Assembly: GCA_018340805.1 (NCBI GenBank)
Contig: JACMZG010000008.1
Span: forward strand, 19,583,118-19,647,117
Source of the DNA: Microvelia longipes
Lineage: Eukaryota > Arthropoda > Insecta > Hemiptera > Veliidae
Length of the DNA stretch: 64,000 bases
Direction of reading: 5' to 3'
The notes under the pieces are model-generated. The model worked only from the letters and a program-made list of their open reading frames with translations, searched no databases and was not told the DNA's origin. The translations under genes were made by a program, and so were the position numbers. This document shows, in pieces, positions 24,101-35,620 of this stretch (positions within the stretch are counted from its first letter, which is position 1; the number at the start of each line of letters is the position of its first letter).

Positions 24101-24599
24101 GGCTTGCTAACTTTAAGCTCAAGGATAAATTACTTTTGTCTCACTACGCTTGACATCAAAATTATATGGTAACCAATTTTCTAGTTTTATAACTTAACTT
24201 AATAGGTAGCCATTCAATCGTGTACAGGAAAAAAAACCGTTTCTCTGTTCATGAAAACCTTAAACATATCAGCAGTCCTGTTTGACAGTATTTTTTTCAT
24301 TGCAATTCATTAAGAATAGGAATATATATTTTATTAATTATATTCCATGTTTTTAATTTGAAAATTTTACGTCATACTTTTTAAAGTATCGCACCATGTA
24401 CCAATGAATATTTTTCACCCTACTAATACGAAATAAAAATGAAATAGCTTTCGACTTTTTGATTATAAGGTCTTGACGTTTTACGCTATCTGACTATACG
24501 TTGAAAAATAGTTAGAACATTAAAAGTTATAATTAATGTCAAAATCAATTACATTGGTAAAATTTAGTTGCCTGTCTAAAAAAATAAAAATCGGTACGG
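21156..24599. other. Gene-free stretch (3.4 kb)
   Basis: AT-rich. A small hairpin lies at 22594-22624 (ATTCGACAAC / GTTGTCGAAT). Repeated short phrases such as CGCTTCACTCGTCC near 23480 recall the left part of family X. The frame at 23417-23605 is not supported as coding. Confidence 0.45.
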
Positions 24600-25470
24600 G
24601 TAACATTCCTATTCCTCTTCACATCGAATTCACTTCGCACATCCTTAGAATATAAGAATCACCAAATTTATAATTCGACAAGTCTTAGGGCTCGCTTCGC
24701 TCGTCCAAAGATAGTAAATACATCCGTTTCATTATCAGCGGTCACCTATACAGCACTGACCACATTTAATGCTGCATAACATTTATGTCCAACAAAACCA
24801 TGTTTATATACTTGTCGTATTAAACTTCGTACGAAACTTAGTGTACTTTTTTAGTACGTAAAGATTTATATTGTAAAAAATTTCAACTTAATTAGATCAT
24901 TTTCCGATACTTTACTAATAAAAAGAAGTATTCAAGTCATTCTATTATAATTGAACTAATGCTGATAATGAGATAATTTGTACATATGTTAGTCTCATAC
25001 ATGAGCTATGTATACATGGCCATACGCGTGCCAAATCTCAATCGAATCGCATCATTTTTCCGCGTTTTATGATTTTTTTAAATTCGCCGAGTCAATATCG
25101 CGGTTTAATGACGTCATAAAAAATATTTTCCTAATAGCACAACTACAGCCGTAGACTGAATTTTGAACTAATTTTCAACTCCTAGCATAAATACACTTGG
25201 AACTACGATGATAACAGACACACACACACAGACAGACAACTAGTGAAAACCACTCAGACGGTCTTAAAAACACCTGAAGCGGATAAATCCGATGACATCC
25301 CGGTTTCGGATTTTTCGCAAACACAATACTTTCCTTATATACTAACGGTATATAGGGTTAATGGTGACATAAAATTTTGATATTTCGGGCAGCACTACTA
25401 GACCCAAAGACTGATTTTTGTACCAAGTTTCAACTATCTAGCATAAACACAGTGGGAGTTATGCGTGACA
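24600..25470 (+). mobile_element. Dispersed repeat family X, copy B (longest)
   Basis: Shares its order with 30965-31640: ATTCACTTCGC, CGGTCACCTATACAGCACTG, TTTTTTAGTACGTAAAG, TGAACTAATGCTGATAATGA, CATGGC.ATACGCGTGCCAAA, TTTAATGACGTCATAAAAAA, GTAGCACAACT-like block, CTCCTAGCATAAATACAC, GAACTACGATGATAACAGAC, ACAGACAGACA, and TCCCGGTTTCGGATTTTTCG. From about 25365 a second partial unit begins (GGTTAATGGTGACATAAAAT, GTACCAAGTTTCAACT). No coding frame. Confidence 0.75.
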
Positions 25471-26256
25471 CAGACACACATAAGGTGTCAGTAAGGCGAG
25501 GAAAAGTAAAAAAAGCTATAAAGATCTATTAGCTGTAATATTTGGAAAGCAAGTCGAAAAATTCAGCGTTATGTGGTTTTATACTGCATTACCAATGCTT
25601 CGGATTTCAAAAGTAGACGCAATACTGCTCCTCTGAAACGATACATTAATGTACAGTTAGATCATTTTTGATTTAAAGATTAAAACATGTGCTGTCCTGG
25701 CTTCACATCTGGCAAGCTAAGCTACGTGGCTACATAACAAGATGAAGAAGACTCATCTAGTTTACCGAGAAATTTAATATTACCACCTTATTACGTACAA
25801 AAATACTAGTTTGTTGCTAGTAAGTAACTGACGAGAATTGAACCCGACACATCTGTTCATTTTGATTAGGTATGTTTAAATAAACCCTCAATTAAAAACA
25901 TAACATCTGTAATCAAATGAACTGATGTTACAAAAATCCAAGAATTGTTTTTAAATCAAACAACTGCCCAGGTTTATTTTAAAAATGCATAAAAATAAAC
26001 CTACAATGCACATACATTTAGCAGTGACGTCATTTTTGTTATTCTAAAATACTTAAAAAATTACTCATTTTAAAAGTAACAAACGAAATTCATGATAAAA
26101 TGTTGTTAATTGAATCAGAATTAATGTCATTAGTTTTATTCAAAAAGTTAAATCAGTTTTCTCAGAGATATGCCAAATACCTTATTTTACTGTCTGCAAG
26201 GAACATGTACCTATGTACATACGATAATACGATACTTGTAAATACGATATGGATGT
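25471..26256. other. Gene-free stretch; B-box-like site near 25840
   Basis: On the minus strand GTCGGGTTCAATTCTCGTCA (about 25831-25850) resembles a pol III B box, but no matching A box or cloverleaf is clear. No gene supported. Confidence 0.4.
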
Positions 26257-26292
26257 AAATACGATACTTTTTCTATAAAAAGTATCGTATTT
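26257..26292. repeat. Perfect 16-bp hairpin
   Basis: AAATACGATACTTTTT, loop CTAT, then the exact reverse complement. Two shorter direct copies of AATACGATA precede it (26226-26249), so the hairpin may have arisen locally by inverted duplication. Confidence 0.9.
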
Positions 26293-26394
26293 GGACTAAA
26301 AATCCAAAACTGAGATTTCACCTAAATTATTCGTTTCAGATGTTTTTAACATCTCTTGAGTGTTTTTTACAAAGTCTGTCTGTCTGTATATGTG

Positions 26395-26450
26395 TCTGTG
26401 TGTGTGTGTGTGTGTGTGACTGTATGTATGTGTGTGTGTGTCTGTTATTA
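26395..26450 (+). repeat. GT-rich simple repeat
   Basis: TGTCTGTC and TGTGTGTG runs with a few interruptions. Confidence 0.9.
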
Positions 26451-27017
26451 TTGTACTTCCCAGTGTGTTTTTAGAAAATACATTTTTTATTCTAGCAAAA
26501 TATTAATAAGGTAAATTCAAAAACGGTATTAATAAAATGGTTGCACCGTTTTTAAATTTGACACGTGTGTAGTATATTTAAGTGCAACAAATGTGCCTAG
26601 TTTCATATCATTATTAGCATTGGTTCAACTTTTATCGACTGACATGTGTTTGTTTTAAAAATTCGTTATAAATTAAAAATAATAATTTAATTAAGTTGAT
26701 ATTTACTACAAGTGTACACCTTTGTGTACTAAATAAGTATACTACCTCATATTTCAGTACGGCTAATATATCGAGGGTTTGTGTTGGATTTGGTACCAAT
26801 ATTAAGCAACATCGAATGAGTTCTGTACTTAGATAGGTAACTGCTGGAAATAGTACGGATGTTTTAGATTAGCGAAGCGTCATCGAAGTAGACCCATTTT
26901 TTTTCAAATTCATTTCTAGCAAAAGTAAATCAGTTATTTAATACGTATTTGGATTTATATAATACTAATTATAAAGATGTGGTATAGAAGTGGTGAGTAT
27001 TGTTTATATATCCCAGA
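26451..27017. other. Gene-free stretch
   Basis: AT-rich, nothing supported. Confidence 0.45.
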
Positions 27018-27213
27018 GTGGGTAATTACCGTGAAACCTTGGTGAAAGGGCAAACATAGTGGGTACCGTGAACCCTTGGTGAAAGGGCAAACATAGTGGG
27101 TAATTACCGTGAAACCCTTGGTGAATGGGCAACATAGTGGGTAATTACCGTGAACCCTTGGTGAAAGGGCAAACATAGTGGGTAATTACCGTGAACCCTT
27201 GGTGAAAGGGGCA
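27018..27213 (+). repeat. ~42-bp minisatellite
   Basis: About five copies of GTGGGTAATTACCGTGAAAC followed by CCTTGGTGAAAGGGCAAACA. One unit lacks eight bases (TAATTACC partly missing). GGTAATTACC is itself a perfect palindrome. Confidence 0.95.
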
Positions 27214-27830
27214 AACAGTCCAACGCAAGGAAATCTGTAATGAAAGGGAGGAGTTTGCTTGTCTCCAACTGTACAATGTAATTAGATTTATTTGAATATT
27301 TAACTAAATAATTGGTATCATTTTTTGTTATTTTGTTTTTATTTTTCCAACAAGATTATTAAAAAGTAAATTGTAACTAGTCATGACTATAGTTATGATT
27401 TTTAAATACGTAACTTAGTTATGACTTAAAATCACAGTGTTCTTAGTTTCTATCCAGCTAATAGCTATTTCGCTGATAACTCGATCGACTTTAAATTTCA
27501 TGTATCAAACTATGTTTATATAGTTAAGTCTGTTGAAATTTTCTATTCCTTTTAAATTTCTGATACGATAATTATTAACATTACTTTCTTAAAGAAAGTA
27601 AAAAGAAAATTTTTACCGAAGGTGTTTACTGATAAGGAGAAGTTCATGTATAACTCTTAAATGTGTAAGATAACGCATAATACTTTGAAACTTATCTTTT
27701 TATAATGCCGTACATTTCTGAAACCTGTTTTGACGTTTTAGGACCTAAGGAGGCCTATTGTTTGCAGCACTATACAATAAAATTCCCTGATTCTCTGTCT
27801 GAACCTCAATTTGTAAATAATAAAATGAAA
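27214..27830. other. Gene-free stretch
   Basis: AT-rich, nothing supported. Confidence 0.45.
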
Positions 27831-28108
27831 AGTCTCCACAAAATAAAAAACTTTATTGGCAAAGCGCTTTCAACCTAGCTAGAGGCCATCATCAGTGCAA
27901 AACCTAACAAACAAGTAACAATAGAATAAATAAAAGATATGACAAAAAATAAAAAAAAAAAAAAAAAGAAAATAATAAGGTAACAAAATAAAATAGGTAA
28001 CAGATGGGCTAAAAATTAGATTAAAAGAAAAAGGTACAATAAAATACATAAAGTCAAAAGGTAAATAAAACATATACCGTTGAAAATATAAAAGGAAGAC
28101 GAGTGAGT

Positions 28109-28483
28109 CTATGATTTAGCTTTAGTTATTAGATTCAGACTAACAGAAGGAGGCGGCGGCGCAAGCAACATGGCTCGCAGTAGAGGGGATGACTCCACTT
28201 TCTCGTTGATGTTTAGCTCGCCAACCCGTTGTTGACTTCTTTCTATTTCTAACTTTTCCAAGAAATCCATTTTCCGGCCTTTATTAACAAAATGGAGGCA
28301 ACCAACCTTATGAGGACCGTCAAAGTGATTTTCTAAGAGAAGATGCTGATAGAACTTGCTATTAGTCCTCGACTTATGTTCCCGAGCCCTAGTAAGTATG
28401 CTCCTTCCAGTTTGGCCTAGGTACTCTGCTTGGCATATGCCACATTGTACCATGTAGATACCGCTTCGATGTAATGGTGGCAC
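28109..28483 (-). pseudogene. PLE-2 GIY-YIG endonuclease part
   Basis: Open for 124 residues and ending in a stop. It reads SGIYMVQCGICQAEYLGQTG (residues 7-26), with the classical GIY and YLG motifs, CxxC, then R27 and REH (34-36) and later FLEKLEIERSQ (74-84) with a probable catalytic Glu. This domain nicks target DNA for PLE insertion. It is intact as a domain but cut off from the RT by frameshifts, so the element as assembled is not functional. Confidence 0.88.
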
Positions 28484-28611
28484 TGGTCCTTGACGCTGCT
28501 TAGAAGATTTCTTAAAGTCTTGTGGCTGGGAAAACTTACTTTATAATTATTTCTCTTAAGCACAGAAGCGATGCGTTGGGAAATATGCCTAAATAAGGGA
28601 TGGAACACCAT
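28417..28611 (-). pseudogene. PLE-2 connector segment
   Basis: Contains RHISQRIASVLKRNNYKVSF followed by SHKTLRNLLSSVKDQ, the thumb-to-linker region that precedes the Cys/GIY-YIG domain in PLEs. It runs into the endonuclease part in another frame near 28480, so one indel separates them. Confidence 0.75.
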
Positions 28612-28614
28612 TGA

Positions 28615-28895
28615 GTGTCGTCATTGATTTCCTTCGCTTCACCCATAGCCTTAAGGGCTAGTTTACGATCTTTATTCTTAATAAGGTTATTTATCATTTC
28701 AATTTTATAAACCGTTAGCCAATGCTATGTTATAAATTGTATCAAGTTCCTTAGAATATGCGTGATCGTCCAAAGGGAAGGTAAGGAGTCTATGGAGTAA
28801 GGCGTTGAAAGCCGCCATTTTGTGGATCCAAGGGTGTTGAGAGCCGGCGGGAATGACATTGTCTGTAGCAGTCGGTTTTCGGAAAATTTCAAACC
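28615..28895 (-). pseudogene. PLE-2 RT thumb region, frameshifted
   Basis: No long open frame, but reading across frames gives FRKPTATDNVIPAG, SQHPWIHKMAAFNALLHRLL, TFPLDD and KELDTIYNIALANG, the expected PLE sequence directly after the RT core. At least two indels are needed to join it to its neighbours. Confidence 0.7.
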
Positions 28896-29177
28896 TTAAC
28901 CATCATCTTTTCTAAAAATTGAAATATCCAGATAGTTAAGTTGGTTGTTTTCTTCTATCTCGCACGTGAACTTTATGGATTTTCTACATTTATTCAAATA
29001 TTCTAGAAAAGAATGAAGGCATTCTAAAGTACCGGTCCAAAGTACAAAAATGTCATCTACATACCTTTTCCACAAAAATATGTATTTACGGAACGGATTA
29101 TGGTAATCATTTATGTACTCGTCGTAGAAATAGTGCATGTAGATATTTGCACCTAACGCTGAAAGGGGTGCACCCAT
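28896..29177 (-). pseudogene. PLE-2 RT motifs B-D
   Basis: Encodes MGAPLSALGANIYMHYF (motif B), then FLWKRYVDDIFVLWTG (motif C, catalytic YVDD), then EENNQLNYLDISIFRKDDG. Upstream bases give GEFYSGKGGLA in the same frame. The catalytic residues are present although the gene is broken on either side. Confidence 0.85.
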
Positions 29178-29232
29178 AGCAAGGCCACCTTTGCCGCTGT
29201 AAAATTCACCATCATAACAAAAGTAATCCTGA

Positions 29233-29439
29233 CTAAGGCAAAGTTTCTAACGCTTCCATAAGTTCGGTGTTAAAAATTAGATCAGAGGAATTTTGTTCTA
29301 AAACGGGTTTTAATAACTTAAGGCAGATGTTTGATGGGATACTAGTGAATAAATCTACGACGTCAAAAGAAACCATAATAAACTGTTTAGGAAGCTGAAT
29401 GGATTGTAAAATTTGAATAAACTCTAAACTATTATTCAC
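29233..29439 (-). pseudogene. PLE-2 RT motif A segment
   Basis: Encodes FIMVSFDVVDLFTSIPSNI, RT motif A with the first catalytic Asp. It ends through a frameshift near 29235 just before the motif B segment. Directly upstream (29440-29560) the same protein continues as RPILPFCGSPTEDLGKY and RLFQNVTNFKAKDSVNN. Confidence 0.85.
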
Positions 29440-29765
29440 TGAATCTTTCGCTTTAAAATTGGTGACGTTTTGGAACAGCCTATTACAATATTTACCCAGA
29501 TCTTCGGTTGGAGAACCACAGAAAGGCAGTATGGGTCTTATTTTATTATTCTTATGGACTTAATTATACCGTAAAATCTAGGAGGCAGAGGTTCATCTTT
29601 TTAAGACTGAGTGGGAAGAAATTTCTGGAAATATTGACTTGCTAGATTTTAAATAATTTTTGACTTTTTCTTGGAAGTTATTGGTGGGGTCTTCGTCCAA
29701 TTTTCGTCTCAATTTGTAGTTTAAAAAGTGGAAACAGAAAATACGTTTGGAATTAAACATATATA
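29440..29765 (-). pseudogene. PLE-2 N-terminal/RT start
   Basis: Across frames: NFQEKVKNYLKSSK, EPLPPRFYG-like sequence, then IRPILPFCGSPTED. The PRFYG...RPI arrangement is the first RT block of PLEs. In-frame stops and frameshifts are present. The element's 5' border is not clear; I stop at the last recognisable coding. Confidence 0.65.
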
Positions 29766-29993
29766 GACGTAAAAATAATGGTTATGGAAAAAGATAATAA
29801 ATAGATAGTAATGATAATCACTCACATTTTTGTTATTCATAAACCAAAAATATTTTTTTTAGTAATCCCCCTCCTCGTTTCGCCGGAAGTCTTATAGCTG
29901 TGATAGCAGAACGTTATATCAAATCCCAAAATTGTTTCTTTTTTGCTTAAAATTGTTCCCGAAAAATGCTGTAGATACTTAAAATTTCTGGGC
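29766..29993. other. Sequence between PLE-2 and a minisatellite
   Basis: AT-rich, nothing supported. Confidence 0.4.
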
Positions 29994-30322
29994 AAATGAT
30001 CTACTACGAACGAATTCCGTGCAAATGATTTACTACGTTCCGTGCAAATGATCTACTACTAATTCCGTGAAAATGATCTAACGAATTCCGTGAAATGATC
30101 TACTACAATTCCGTGCAAATGATCTACTCGAATTCCGTGCAAATGATTTACTTCGAATTCCGGCAAATGATTTACTTCGAATTCCGTGCAAATGATCTAC
30201 TACGAATTCCGTGCAAATGATTTACTTCGACGTGCAAATGATCTACTACGAATTCCGTGCTAATGATCTACTAATAATTCCGTGCAAATTTTACTACGAT
30301 TCCGTGCAACTGATCTATTATT
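29994..30322 (+). repeat. 25-bp minisatellite
   Basis: About 13 copies of a unit close to CGAATTCCGTGCAAATGATC followed by TACTA. Units vary by loss of one to nine bases, and TTTACTTC alternates with TCTACTAC. Confidence 0.95.
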
Positions 30323-30964
30323 AGTCGTTAGTAACAATCGAAACAAGAATGAATCTGACTGGACAAAGTAATGCGTACTTTACAATATGGTGCAATTTTA
30401 TTTTCAAAATTGGAATTTGTAATTTCATTTTTGGGAAAAAAAATTTATTAAGTGTGTAACAAAAAAATGAGACTTACTAAAAACTATATTGCATGACTAA
30501 ATTAATTGCTTTAAGTTAATTCCGAGAAAATGTCGAGTAAATTTAAAAATTAAAATGTATCTTGTATCAATTTTGTTTTGTTAATGATAAAACTTCATTG
30601 AGTGTTTGAAATCGATTTACCTTAATCAATGACATACAATTTAATAATAAATAGAATTGTATGAAGAGCTCAAAGGAAAAGAGAATATACGCGAGATAGA
30701 TCTAAAATATTTCCGCCTCAAACCACCCTATTAAAGTTTCCTTGAATTATTTCAACAATTTTCCTAACTATTAGTGAGAATCTGACACATATACCGAATA
30801 CTTGATAATGACTTACTTAATCCTTTCAGTACATTATTTATTAGACGACCATAGAAAGTTCAAAAACGTGCCAAGTCAGAACAATCCACAAGAACCCAAC
30901 AATCATTAGTTTTTCTTTCCCTTCCATGACAAAAGTAAAAATCTAGAATAATATAATAGAATAT
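30323..30964. other. Gene-free stretch
   Basis: AT-rich, nothing supported. Confidence 0.45.
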
Positions 30965-31640
30965 AAAAAAAGGTACGGGGTTTCTCGAAACTTTTCCTCA
31001 TCACATCAGATTCCCTACGCTTATCCTTACTACTTAGAATTCACTTCGCTCGTCCTCAGCTTGTAGTTATATTAGCTTTTAGCTAATATAGCTGGAATAG
31101 GTGACCCAGTGGTCACCTATCCAAGGACTGATCACGCTTGAAGTTGCTTAAATTTTAGGATCCAACAAAAATTATAAATATACTTGTTATATCGAAACGA
31201 AACTAATCATACTTTTTTAATACGTAAAGGTATAAACTTGTACAAAATGTTAACACGATGGGACCATTTTCCAATTTTTTTTAAAAAACCTACACAAGTT
31301 ATTTGATACAAATTGAACTAATGCTGATAATAAGTTGAACATTGGCATATATAATAGCTTATACATGGCTACATGCATGCCAAATCTCAAATCGATTTAT
31401 AAATGTTCGAATATTTTACTCCACCATTATTGCGGGTTTATGACATCAAAAATTATTTTCCGAGTAGCACAACTGCACCTATCGACTGATTTCTGTACTA
31501 AGTTTCAACTCTCTAGCATAAATAAACTGGGAGCTACGATGATAACAGAGAGATACACACACATACAAACAGACAGACATATAATTCAGGTGACATCCCG
31601 GTTTCTGATTTTTTTGTAAACACAATACCTTTCCTATACA
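30965..31640 (+). mobile_element. Dispersed repeat family X, copy C
   Basis: Parallel to copy B: GGTACGGGGTTTCTCGAAAC, TTTTCCTCATCACATCAGAT, CACTTCGCTCGTCCTC, GTGGTCACCTATCC, TTTTTTAATACGTAAAGGTA, TGAACTAATGCTGATAATAA, GCATGCCAAATCTC, CTGGGAGCTACGATGATAAC, CATCCCGGTTTCTGATTTTT and GTAAACACAATACCTTTCCT. The open frame 31335-31619 is not conserved in copy B and is not called coding. Confidence 0.75.
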
Positions 31641-32574
31641 TCTACGGTTTAAATAAGGAAAAGTAAAAATAATTATTAATTATCAATAAGTTACAAAAAA
31701 ATATGCATAATAATTTATAGAATCACCTAAGATTTAAGTCAGCCTAGGATTTGGTTAAAGACAAAACCAAATTACACATGTTAAGTTTCAACCCGCTTTA
31801 TCACCAATTATTATTGCACCAAACTGTTCCATCCTTTACTTATGCGTTCTCTTCATAAAGGTCAATTAAAAATAATTAGCGGCTATGATTGTATATTTCA
31901 TTAAAAAGAAACCTTCGTAAAATTATTCTCACCGAGCTGAATAATGCTTAAACATTTCTAAATAACTTGATTAGAGTGAAGAGAATCAAGTTTCGTGCTC
32001 GAGCGTTCTCTTACATAAATTCACCGAGACCTCATTACTCGGCACGCGAGCCGCTGCATTCCAAAACAATAATTCAAGTCATTTTCAAAGCTACGTATTT
32101 AACTTTATTTAGCATTTCTAACCTTTGTAGATTTAAATATCATTTATATAATGAATTGAAAGAGGCGTTAGCGTGGGCTAGGATAAGTAAATTCTTTCAA
32201 ATTTTTTTCAAGTTTTAAGAGAATTTAGCTTTTAAAATTGAGCTGCCCCAACCTTAAAACCTTCTTCTCTATTCCTCCGATTGGCTTAAAAATTGCTCTG
32301 CTACTCAACAAACAGTGCAGATAAGTATCTTCCTATTTTCGATATCATGCCTAGAAACTCGGTTTTTGTTGTTTGTAGCGCCACAAGTTGCATTCTACAA
32401 TAGAAACAAAGAAAAGAAGATAAGTGACTTAACCACTTACTAGGTTATCACATTCAAGTAAACAACAAAATAAATAACGAGCTTAATGAGTCAAAGTCAA
32501 TCAAAAAGGTAATACCTAGTATATTTAAAAAAAAATAGTAAATTGTCGTAATCGTCGTAGTGTTTCTGTTGTGG
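31641..32574. other. Gene-free stretch
   Basis: AT-rich. The frame 31967-32218 has mixed composition but no recognisable domain. Confidence 0.4.
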
Positions 32575-34330
32575 CTGGTCGGCCTTATGACATACATATT
32601 GGTCGCCTAAGGACCATACATACTGGTCGGCCGTATGAATATACATGGTCGGCCTTATGACCTACATACTATACTATACATACTGGTTCGGCCTTATGAC
32701 CATACATGACATACATATTGGTCGGCCGACTATACCTGGGTCGGCCTTAGACCATACATACTGTTATGACTATTGGTCGGCCTTAGACTATACATACGAG
32801 ACATAACATACTGGTCGGCTTATGACATACATACTGGTCGCCTTATGACCATACGGTCGGCCTATGATACATACTGGTCGGCCTTATGACTATACATACT
32901 GGTCGGCCTTACCATACTTTACTGTCGCCTTATGACTATACTATGGTCGGGTCGGCCTATGACCATACATACTGGCGGCCTTATGACTTACTGGTCGCCT
33001 TATGATACTGATGACCATACATACTGGTCGGTTAGATACTATACATAGGTCGGCCTTATGACTGGTCGCCTTATGACTATACATACTGGTCGGCCTTATG
33101 ACCATACATACTGGTCGGCCTTATGACTATATACTGGTCGGCCTTATGACCATATTGGTCGGCTTATGACTATACATACTGGTCGGCCTTAGACCATACA
33201 TACTGGTCGCCTTATGACCATACATACTGGTCGGCCTATGACTGGTCGGCCTTATGACATACATACTGGTCGGCCTATGACTATACATACTGGTCGGCCT
33301 TATGACTATACATACTGGTCGGCCTTATGACATACATACTGGTCGCCTTATGACCATACATACTGGTCGGCCTTATGACTATACATACTGGTCGGCCTTA
33401 TGACATACATACTGGTCGGCTTATGACTATACATACTGGTCGCCTTATGACTATACATACTGTCGGCCTTATGACCATCGGACATACATATGGTCGGCTT
33501 TATGACCATACTTACGGTCGGCCGTATGACTATACTTGGTCGGCCTTATGACTATACATACTGGTCGGCCTTATGACCATACATACTGGTCGGCCTATGA
33601 CCATACATATTGTCGGCCTTAATGACTATACATACTGGTCGGCCTTATGACCCATACATACTGGTCGGCCTTATGACTATACATATTGGTCGGCCTTATG
33701 ACCATACAACTGGTCGGCTTATGACTATACGGTCGGCCTTATGACTATACATACTGGTCGCCTTATGACATACATACTGGTCGGCTTATGATGACCATAC
33801 ATACTGGTCGGCCTTATGATACATACTATATGACTATACTTGGTCGGCCTTATGACCATACATACTGGTCGGCCTTATGACCATACATACTGGTCGGCCT
33901 TATGACTATACATATGGTCGGCCTTAGACCATACATATTGGTCGGCTTATGACCATACTTACTGGTCGCCGTATACGGTCCATATTACTGGTCGGCCGTA
34001 TGACTATACATATTGGTCGGCCTTATGACCATACTTACTGGTCGGCCGTATGACTATACATACTGGTCGGCCTTATGTGAGGGTTACGGTCGGCCTATGA
34101 TGATACATATTGGTCGGCCTACACTGGTCGGCCTTATGACTATACATATTGGTCGGCCTTATACCATACTTACTGGTCGGCGTATGACTATACATATTGG
34201 TCGGCCTTAGGACCATACTTACTGGTCGGCCGTATGAATAACATATTGGTCGGCCTTATGACCATACTACTGATGACTATACATACTGGTCGGCCGTATG
34301 CTATACATATTGATGACCATACATACAGGT
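32575..34330 (+). repeat. 25-bp satellite array, ~1.75 kb
   Basis: Roughly 70 tandem units of CTGGTCGGCCTTATGACTAT followed by ACATA. Two forms alternate (ACTATACATA and ACCATACATA). Many units have small deletions, so no frame stays open for long, and variants with GGTCGGCCGTATGAC cluster from about 33960 to 34310. It is the largest tandem array in the window. Confidence 0.98.
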
Positions 34331-35620
34331 AGACCTCCCCCAAAAACATCGAAAAGCTTTAGAGCTCTGAGGACCACCATCGTAGATATATTTTGGTATA
34401 CCCCCCCCCCCCAACTAAATAAATTTCAATTTCATATACTCATCCGCCTCTGTGTCTATGTTTGCTGGAAGTGCTTTAGAATTTGATAATAAGTAAGTGT
34501 CAAAACTGTAACTTTGATCCTCCATATCTCTATACCTTTGATTGGCAAAGAGATAAAATCCAGTAGAATTGGTCAGCTCAACAAGATCATTTACATTTAG
34601 TTGCTATTAAAATAATATTTTTTTGATGTCCTTAGTAAAAAGATGCGAGGGGTTAAAAATTGTTTCGAGATGCTTCCAGTAAAGGATGGTACGGCAGTGA
34701 CAGCTAGACTTGGCGGGGGTAGTACCGTGCCCCCAGATACTGAATTTGATTAAAGTATTTGAAACTTGTGATAATTGTATTTTTTTTTACAAAAACGAAC
34801 CAACTAAGTAAGAACAGGGCTTAATATTTTTATTCAATTAATACCTAATTCATTTTAAACGAAAGTTTACTAAAAGAGTGGAATTTTCGTTGTTAGTTTT
34901 CTCTATTATTAATTTTCTTAAATATTTAGAATACAAAAAATTATGATTAGTCACACTTTCGACTTGCTATTGTCGTGAACTTGAGAATAGCTTAAAAGAA
35001 AAATTTAGTTGCGATCAAAGAGGATGTTGCTAGGCCTTACAATCTTACTTAATTGACCTTCTATAAACACATTGATTTTAAGATATTCAATACAATGATT
35101 AAATAAAACGGGAAAGTTATAATTTGAGAAGTGTAATCACGCGTATACAATACTACCACTACCTTAATCCTAATTTTATAAATGTTTGTTGTATTAAATC
35201 TTACCGCCTGCGTGGATAAGATTTTTAATACTGATGATGTAATGTCATGGAGAATTCGTTCGTGTCCTGGGATAAGCCCTCAGTTTGTACAGATTATTTA
35301 CAGATCATTCAGTAAAAAGTAAAACACTGTAGCTATTAACACAAAAAAATCTGATGGCGACTCCTATTACCCCTCTCTTGAGGGAGGTTCTTGCTTCAAC
35401 TCAAACTTATTTCCTACATCACTTAAGCCTTGGATAATTTATGTATTTTTCTTAAATATTCTAATATTTACGTTTTATTTGAATTTATTTTGGTTATTAT
35501 TTTATTCAATAACGCCATGCTGAAATTTAATGAATTATTATGTTTGATTTAATGAATAAAAGTATATTCAAATCAACTGAGGAAGTTCCCATAAAGTTAT
35601 TATTAACAACCCGTATTTTA
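34331..35620. other. Gene-free stretch with a C12 run
   Basis: A run of 12 C lies at 34401-34412. A GC-richer patch (34670-34735) has no recognisable identity. No gene supported. Confidence 0.45.

Larger units (their letters stand above)
27831..29765 (-). mobile_element. Penelope-like element PLE-2 (degenerate)
   Basis: A minus-strand element with all main PLE parts in order from right to left: N-terminal part, RT motifs, connector, GIY-YIG domain, 3' region and tail. It is broken into at least five pieces by frameshifts. It ends in CTGATGATGGCCTCT, GTTGAAAGCGCTTTGCCAAT, AAAG and GTGGAGAC (27895 down to 27832), the tail shared with several orphan fragments. Its protein sequence differs strongly from PLE-1, so two separate PLE lineages occupy this window. 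Confidence 0.88.

Noticed and set aside
32013..32218. Frame reading SYINSPRPHYSAREPLHSKT
   Set aside because: Looks less AT-biased than neighbours but no family, splice site or partner exon could be identified.
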